NCBI GenBank assembly: GCA_045653425.1
Contig: JAZOLU010000002.1
Span: 1 to 18,033 of the forward strand
Length of the DNA: 18,033 nucleotides
Source: RGIG3009 sp045653425
GTDB taxonomy: Bacteria > Bacillota > Clostridia > Oscillospirales > Acutalibacteraceae
Direction: 5' to 3'
Below, one piece after another: positions 14,176-18,033 of the stretch (positions are counted from its first letter, which is position 1; every line of letters begins with the position of its first letter). The position numbers were made by a program, and so were the translations under genes. The notes below the pieces were generated by a model that made no database searches, had not been told where the DNA came from, and saw nothing but the letters and a program-made list of their open reading frames with translations.

Positions 14176-14262
14176 TATGTCACCATTGAACAATTGTTGC
14201 AGATGTTTGAAAAATCCAGCGGCAGCCAATTCACCAGCGACAAGGTTATGCTTTCTAAATAA
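14176..14262 (+). pseudogene. Possible 3' tail of a lost plus-strand gene
   Basis: This frame reads VTIEQLLQMFEKSSGSQFTSDKVMLSK and then TAA (14260-14262), followed seven bases later by a perfect hairpin terminator. Codon use in this stretch (AGC GGC AGC, ACC AGC GAC AAG) is more GC-rich than its surroundings and resembles the host core genes. No start or ribosome binding site precedes it. With the minus-strand tail next to it, this suggests a deletion scar. The family is not recognised. Confidence 0.35.
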
Positions 14263-14268
14263 CGAATG

Positions 14269-14300
14269 AAAGGTTGCAAGTTTAAGAACTTGCAACCTTT
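14269..14300 (+). terminator. Hairpin terminator after the gene remnant
   Basis: AAAGGTTGCAAGTT and AACTTGCAACCTTT form a perfect 14-bp stem with a TAAG loop. The T-tract is short (TTTATCTT). The remaining gene-free sequence between the ATPase stop and 14355 shows nothing else recognisable. Confidence 0.7.
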
Positions 14301-14354
14301 ATCTTGCGGCTTTGCTGCTTTTATGCTACAATACTTCAATAGGAGTTGATTATT

Positions 14355-14879
14355 ATGGAATGGTGGCAGATTCTGCTTTGCGTTATTTTTAACGGTGTTT
14401 GGGTGTCTGCTTTTGTAAGTGAAATAATTGTTTTGCCTATTATCAATAATCGCAAGTATAAAGAGAAAAGAAAGCAATGGGATGAAGCGCATCCGGATTT
14501 AACCAGAATTCGATGCAAAGACTGTAAGTATTGTAAAAGCGAAACATATTATCAAACGCATTATCCCGCGAGAAGACCTGTTTATTGTAGGTTTTTAGGA
14601 AGAAAAATCAAATCCTCTTTTTTCTGTTTAATGGCAGAACCAACTGAGGGGTTTTATATAAGCAAAGAAAAAGCGGATATTAAACCGATAGAGGATGCGG
14701 AGGTTTATTTTTCTCCCTATGGTGATTGTTACCATTCCTCGTTATGTTGTCCAACAATACGTTCGGCATATCGCTACCGGGGACCGCGAGACCCTGGTTC
14801 TTGGCGTGCGGTTTCAGACCGCAGACCGTGTCGAAAATGCTGGGCGGAAAAAGACGGTGTTTTATATCCTAAACTCTAA
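14355..14879 (+). CDS. Membrane-anchored cysteine-rich hypothetical protein
   Basis: This 174-residue protein belongs to no family I can name. Residues 1-29 form a hydrophobic helix (MEWWQILLCVIFNGVWVSAFVSEIIVLPII) with basic residues after it, so the rest is probably cytoplasmic. A first cysteine cluster (RCKDCKYCK...YCRFLGRKIKSSFFC, about 50-93) could bind zinc. A second module near the C-terminus (VYFSPYGDCYHSSLCCPTIRSAYR...RRPCRKCW) follows the YHxxxC...RPCxxC pattern of small metal-binding domains often attached to nucleases or surface proteins in clostridia. No catalytic domain is visible. AGGAG (14341-14345) is nine bases before ATG 14355, which is preferred over an in-frame TTG at 14346. 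It lies inside the AT-rich island. Confidence 0.65.
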   Translation: MEWWQILLCVIFNGVWVSAFVSEIIVLPIINNRKYKEKRKQWDEAHPDLTRIRCKDCKYCKSETYYQTHYPARRPVYCRFLGRKIKSSFFCLMAEPTEGFYISKEKADIKPIEDAEVYFSPYGDCYHSSLCCPTIRSAYRYRGPRDPGSWRAVSDRRPCRKCWAEKDGVLYPKL

Positions 14880-14953
14880 GGTTTTAAAGAAATGTTCCGT
14901 TTTCTGTGAATGAAAGAAATAAGGATTGTGTTGAATTCTCGTTGCTGATGTGA

Positions 14954-15559
14954 TACGCTTATAACGTGTTGCCGGTAATGGAAAGCGGGGGCGCGTGTTT
15001 GGATTGGTTTAGGCGCACCTGTATGAATGACATGAACTATCATATCTTGGATAAAGAGTTGCTTGTGGTTGAGGATTCGTCAGTGTTGTTTTTACCGTAT
15101 TTGGTGGGTACTAACGCGCCGGAATTTGATAGGGAAACAACCGGCGTGTTTTTTGCTTTACGCCAAGAGCACACCGCGGTGCAAATGGCCAAAGCGATAA
15201 TGGAAGGCGTGTGTTTTGTCCTTCGTAAAAACTGCGAGGATATTCTTTCCAAAGGAACACGAATTTCCGAAATTGTCGCCACCGGCGGTGGTGCCAAAAG
15301 TCCGGTATGGTGCCAGTTGCAGGCGGATATTACCGGCTTGCCGGTAAGCGTTCCGGCGGTGACCGAAGCAGCGTGTTTGGGCGCGGCGATGATTGCTGCT
15401 TGCAGCAACGGGCAATATCGTTCCTTAAACGATGCTGCTCAATGTGTAAAATTTGTTCGCCGTTATATGCCCAACAAAACCACGCAGATAGAAGAAAAAT
15501 ATCGAAAATTCGGCAAGCTTTATGAAGCTATGTTAACAATAAATCGGAAAGAGGGTTAA
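14954..15559 (+). pseudogene. FGGY-family sugar kinase, C-terminal half only
   Basis: The frame from 14954 (after an in-frame TGA at 14951-14953) encodes about 200 residues equal to the C-terminal domain of FGGY carbohydrate kinases such as xylulokinase or glycerol kinase. Visible are SGGACLDWFR, FLPYLVGTNAPEFD, the FGGY-type signature EIVATGGGAKSPVWCQLQADITGLPV and EAACLGAAMIAA. Full-length members are about 480-510 residues; the whole N-terminal domain with its substrate and phosphate-binding residues is absent. The first possible start (GTG 14966) has no ribosome binding site. The C-terminal part is undamaged, implying a recent 5' loss. The break coincides with the right edge of the AT-rich island. 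The CBM9-like gene begins two bases after its stop, so both once formed one sugar operon. Confidence 0.85.
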
Positions 15560-15561
15560 CT

Positions 15562-16170
15562 ATGAAAAGTTATACGATGAAAAAGGTAAACGGCACACCG
15601 GATTGGAACACCATTCCCGTTATAGCGATGGATACGTTTATGTGGACTGACCCTGTGGATATCACTGCCCAATCGCAAATTTGTTGGGATGAAAACTACA
15701 TTTATGTGCGGCAGGAAGCAGTTGAACCCCATATTAAAATGGGGACTTTTCACCCGCTGTCCACAGTTTGCAGTGCTAGTTGTTTGGAGTTCTTTTTCCG
15801 TCCTACCGAGCGCGAAGAATACATTAATATTGAATACAATCCCGTTTGCAGTGTGTGGTTAGGTTACGGTATGGGAATTAAAGATAGATTCCGGATGATT
15901 AACCGCGATGTGAACAAACGGTTTCAAACTCAGGTGGAGTTTACCTCCAACGGTTGGGTGCTCACTTACCAAATTCCTATGAATTTTATACAGATGTTTT
16001 TCCCCGAATTTTCACCCAAGGAAGGGCTCAAAATGCACGGAAACGTCTACAAATGCGGTAAAGATACGGTAGAACCTCATTATCTTGTGTGGAATCCTAT
16101 TGCCCCCGGCGCACCTTCGTTTCATCGGATTGAGTGCTTTGGGGAACTGATTTTCGGCGGCGTCGATTAA
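15562..16170 (+). CDS. Carbohydrate-binding family 9 (CBM9)-like protein
   Basis: This 202-residue protein has the CBM9-like/DOMON-type beta-sandwich pattern: PDWNTIPVIAMDTFMW, ICWDENYIYVRQEAVEPHI, CLEFFFRPTEREEYINIEYNPVCSVWLGYG, GWVLTYQIPMNFIQMFFPEF and KMHGNVYKCGKDTVEPHYLVWNPI. No signal peptide is visible, so the stand-alone module is probably intracellular. AGAGG inside the end of the kinase remnant acts as ribosome binding site, and the start is two bases after the kinase stop. With the kinase truncated and no promoter seen upstream, expression may now depend on read-through from the island. A sugar ligand is inferred from the family and neighbour. Confidence 0.75.
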   Translation: MKSYTMKKVNGTPDWNTIPVIAMDTFMWTDPVDITAQSQICWDENYIYVRQEAVEPHIKMGTFHPLSTVCSASCLEFFFRPTEREEYINIEYNPVCSVWLGYGMGIKDRFRMINRDVNKRFQTQVEFTSNGWVLTYQIPMNFIQMFFPEFSPKEGLKMHGNVYKCGKDTVEPHYLVWNPIAPGAPSFHRIECFGELIFGGVD

Positions 16171-16249
16171 GCGGTTTTACAGGGGGCGACAGCAAGGCCG
16201 TCGAATAAAGGCGTCTGGTGAACGCTTTTTAAGCCCGGAAAAGAGTTTC

Positions 16250-16297
16250 TGGATACTCGAACGCACCCTTTGTGGGTGTAGTCGAGTATCCATTTTT
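16250..16297 (+). terminator. Terminator after the CBM9-like gene
   Basis: An 11-bp outer stem TGGATACTCGA / TCGAGTATCCA (16250-16260 with 16282-16292) encloses an inner GCACCC/GGGTGT stem and is followed by TTTTT. A smaller GCGT/ACGC hairpin with TTTTT at 16211-16230 may assist. Confidence 0.88.
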
Positions 16298-16318
16298 GTG
16301 TGTTTCTCTACAAAGAAA

Positions 16319-16355
16319 ATCTCTCAAACCCGCATAAACACTGGGTTTGAGAGAT
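16319..16355 (-). terminator. Terminator of tRNA-Leu
   Basis: ATCTCTCAAACCC pairs with GGGTTTGAGAGAT (13 bp, 11-base loop). On the minus strand it begins three bases after the tRNA's CCA and is followed by TTTCTTT. Confidence 0.88.
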
Positions 16356-16357
16356 GA

Positions 16358-16444
16358 TGGTGCGGGTAACAGGACTTGAACCTGCACAGCCTTGCGACCA
16401 TTAGAACCTGAATCTAACGCGTCTGCCAATTCCGCCATACCCGC
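16358..16444 (-). tRNA. tRNA-Leu (anticodon CAG)
   Basis: This 87-base class II tRNA, on the minus strand, has the acceptor stem GCGGGTA/TACCCGC, a long variable arm and a T arm with GGTTCAAGTCC. The anticodon stem TTAGA/TCTAA encloses TTCAGGT, giving CAG for leucine codon CTG. CCA is encoded (TGG at 16358-16360 on plus). Confidence 0.95.
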
Positions 16445-16472
16445 ATATATAGTTGACTCAGCAACGCTTGTT

Positions 16473-16501
16473 ATTATACCCTTAGGAGCAACGAATGTCA
16501 A
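16473..16501 (-). promoter_or_regulatory. Consensus promoter of tRNA-Leu
   Basis: On the minus strand TTGACA (16496-16501), 17 bases and TATAAT (16473-16478) match the consensus exactly, about 28 bases before the tRNA. Confidence 0.92.
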
Positions 16502-16573
16502 TACATTTTTGGAAAAAGTTTTGAGAATTCCGGTGGACAAAATGGTAAAAGTGAAAAAATAACAGATTGCCCC

Positions 16574-16602
16574 TTTACGATTGCGCAAAAAGGTGGTACA
16601 AT
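16574..16602 (+). promoter_or_regulatory. Candidate promoter of tyrS
   Basis: TTTACG (16574-16579), 17 bases, TACAAT (16597-16602). The -10 is good and the -35 moderate. The resulting leader is only about 25 bases, leaving no room for a T-box riboswitch between promoter and gene. Confidence 0.6.
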
Positions 16603-16633
16603 GTGAAACAACGGTTATGTAAGGAGTTAGGAT

Positions 16634-17860
16634 ATGAAAATCTACGAGGAATTGGTTGCGCGTGGTCTGATTGCGCAAGTCACTAATGAGGAAGAAATTA
16701 AATCGATGATTAACGCGGGAAAAGCCACGTTTTATATTGGCTTTGACCCCACGGCGGATTCTTTGCACGTTGGTCATTTTATGGCACTTTGTTTGATGAA
16801 ACGCTTGCAAATGGCCGGTAACAAACCGGTGGTACTCATTGGCGGCGGCACGGGTATGGTAGGTGACCCTTCGGGGAGAAGTGATATGCGCCAAATGATG
16901 ACAACCGAAACCATTGCCCACAACTGTGACTGTTTCCGCAAGCAGATGGAGCGGTTTATTGACTTTGGTGAGGGTAAAGCCATTATGGTGAACAATGCCG
17001 ACTGGTTGCTGGACCTGAATTACGTGGAATTGCTGCGTGAAGTGGGTGCTTGCTTCTCGGTGAACCGTATGTTGGCGGCAGAATGTTACAAACAACGTAT
17101 GGAAAAAGGGTTGTCCTTTTTGGAATTCAACTATATGATTATGCAGTCGTACGACTTCTATCATCTTTTCAAAGAATACGGTTGCAATATGCAATTTGGC
17201 GGCGACGACCAGTGGTCGAATATGTTGGGCGGCACCGAGCTCATTCGCCGTAAATTGGGCAAAGACGCCCACGCAATGACCATTACGCTGCTGCTCAATT
17301 CCGAGGGTAAAAAGATGGGGAAAACCGCTTCCGGTGCGGTATGGCTGGACCCCAACAAAACCACGCCGTATGAGTTTTATCAGTATTGGCGCAACGTGGG
17401 GGATGCGGATGTTCTGAAATGCATTCGGATGCTCACGTTCTTGCCGTTGGAGCAGATTGACGCTATGGATTCGTGGGAGGGCGCGCAACTTAACCGTGCT
17501 AAGGAAATTTTGGCGGAAGAACTGACCACGTTGGTACACGGTGCGGAGGAAGCAAGAAAAGCAAAAGAGGCCACCGCAGCACTGTTTGCCGGCGGTGCGG
17601 ACGACTCCAATATGCCCACGACGACGGTGGCGGTCGACCAACTGAACGACGGCGCCATTGGTATTATGGACCTGATGTTGCTGTGCGGGCTGACTCCCTC
17701 TAAGAGCGAGGCGCGCCGCTTAATTCAGCAGGGTGGCGTTTGCGTGGATGAGCGCAAGGTTGCGGACCCGAATGAAACCATCACTGCCGAAACGCTGAAA
17801 ACGGGTGTCAAGATTCGTAAGGGTAAAAAGGTGTTTCATAAAGCCATCTTGGAATCATAA
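16634..17860 (+). CDS. tyrS: Tyrosyl-tRNA synthetase
   Basis: This 408-residue class I synthetase charges tRNA-Tyr using ATP. The HIGH box is HVGH (45-48) in DPTADSLHVGH. The KMSKS loop is KMGKT (227-231). The family residues GGDDQWSNMLGG (189-200) and YMIMQSYDFYHL (167-178) are present. A C-terminal S4 RNA-binding domain (about 345-408, SKSEARRLIQQGGVCVDERKV) completes it, and length is normal. AAGGAG lies seven bases before the ATG. It is transcribed alone, divergent from tRNA-Leu. Many Firmicute tyrS genes are controlled by a T-box leader; none is visible here. Confidence 0.97.
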   Translation: MKIYEELVARGLIAQVTNEEEIKSMINAGKATFYIGFDPTADSLHVGHFMALCLMKRLQMAGNKPVVLIGGGTGMVGDPSGRSDMRQMMTTETIAHNCDCFRKQMERFIDFGEGKAIMVNNADWLLDLNYVELLREVGACFSVNRMLAAECYKQRMEKGLSFLEFNYMIMQSYDFYHLFKEYGCNMQFGGDDQWSNMLGGTELIRRKLGKDAHAMTITLLLNSEGKKMGKTASGAVWLDPNKTTPYEFYQYWRNVGDADVLKCIRMLTFLPLEQIDAMDSWEGAQLNRAKEILAEELTTLVHGAEEARKAKEATAALFAGGADDSNMPTTTVAVDQLNDGAIGIMDLMLLCGLTPSKSEARRLIQQGGVCVDERKVADPNETITAETLKTGVKIRKGKKVFHKAILES

Positions 17861-17882
17861 CCACCAGTAAACTGGTGGTTTG
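17859..17882 (+). terminator. Hairpin at the tyrS stop, possible terminator
   Basis: AACCACCAG and CTGGTGGTT form a 9-bp stem with a TAAA loop that overlaps the last bases of the stop codon and is followed by TTTG only. It is probably a weak terminator, or the first unit of the hairpin cluster that follows. Confidence 0.5.
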
Positions 17883-17884
17883 CA

Positions 17885-17977
17885 CAACCCCAAGAAGGGG
17901 TTGATACCGGCATAGCCCCTAAAAGGGGCACCGAACATTATCATCGCATCACACGCACTGCTACCCGTAAACGGGTA
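17885..17977. repeat. Cluster of short hairpin repeats after tyrS
   Basis: Three compact palindromes are 17885-17891/17897-17903, 17915-17920/17924-17929 and 17962-17967/17972-17977. The second, with preceding ACCGGCATA, matches the modules at 14-33 and 81-104 at the other end of the window. No coding potential was seen. Confidence 0.6.
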
Positions 17978-17994
17978 AAATGCCTGGTTTTCTC

Positions 17995-18033
17995 GGCTCC
18001 CTCTGAAGAGGGAGCTGGCGAGCGAATGCGAGA
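17995..18033. repeat. Dispersed AGGGAGCTGGC hairpin repeat, cut by the window end
   Basis: GGCTCCCTCT and AGAGGGAGCT form a tight hairpin followed by GGCGAGCGAATGCGAGA. The CTCCCTC...GAGGGAGCTGGC form resembles a repeat I recall as common between genes in Oscillospiraceae genomes. The element continues beyond 18033. Confidence 0.55.

Noticed and set aside
16500..16633. T-box riboswitch for tyrS
   Set aside because: Only about 30 bases separate the likely -10 from the start codon, and no T-box core or terminator/antiterminator pair is visible.
16229..17641. 470-codon minus-strand frame opposite tyrS and tRNA-Leu
   Set aside because: It crosses the tRNA-Leu gene and is antisense to the unmistakable tyrosyl-tRNA synthetase; it is a by-product of codon bias.

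Overview
The window looks like chromosome of an anaerobic, low-to-mid GC Firmicute, most likely a clostridial gut bacterium of the Ruminococcaceae/Oscillospiraceae type. This is inferred from strong AGGAGG-like ribosome binding sites, several near-perfect TTGACA-17-TATAAT promoters, a GAAC-N4-GTTC LexA box, CCA-encoding tRNA genes, rubrerythrin, a YgiQ radical-SAM protein, and dispersed hairpin repeats. No rRNA or marker search was possible, so genus is not claimed.

Layout. 1-178: hairpin repeats and the ygiQ terminator. 179-2023 (-): YgiQ-type radical SAM protein. 2177-2253: tRNA-Arg(CCG). 2465-4752 (+): two-gene operon of an Ldh2-family (malate-type) dehydrogenase and a malic enzyme. 4753-5123: no gene, but a decayed repeat array with a ~24-nt period and two terminators. 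5124-6722: a divergent accessory pair, a small Xre regulator and a WG-repeat lipoprotein, sharing a 15-bp perfect inverted repeat and bracketed by a 20-bp direct repeat. 6888-10142 (-): a large DUF4450-like six-hairpin glycosidase with its own strong promoter. 10384-10995 (-): rubrerythrin. 11120-12358 (+): a Y-family DNA polymerase with a consensus promoter and LexA box. 12464-12619: tRNA-Asp and tRNA-Thr.

12656-14950 is an AT-rich accessory island. It holds an array of seven small hairpins, a promoter at the array's edge, an overlapping gene pair (S23/Avd-like four-helix-bundle protein plus small AAA/ABC-type ATPase), a cluster of strong terminators around what look like two gene tails, and a membrane-anchored cysteine-rich protein. 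Just beyond the island is the C-terminal half of an FGGY sugar kinase (5'-truncated), followed by an intact CBM9-like protein. tRNA-Leu(CAG) (-), tyrS (+) and further hairpin repeats close the window.

Housekeeping parts (malate to pyruvate conversion, tRNA charging, oxidative and DNA-damage defence) are conventional. The best candidate for something undescribed is the hairpin array coupled to the four-helix-bundle/ATPase pair. A related observation is that three separate hairpin arrays in this window share one architecture: a short conserved linker, a variable palindrome, and linker orientation reversed about a centre.
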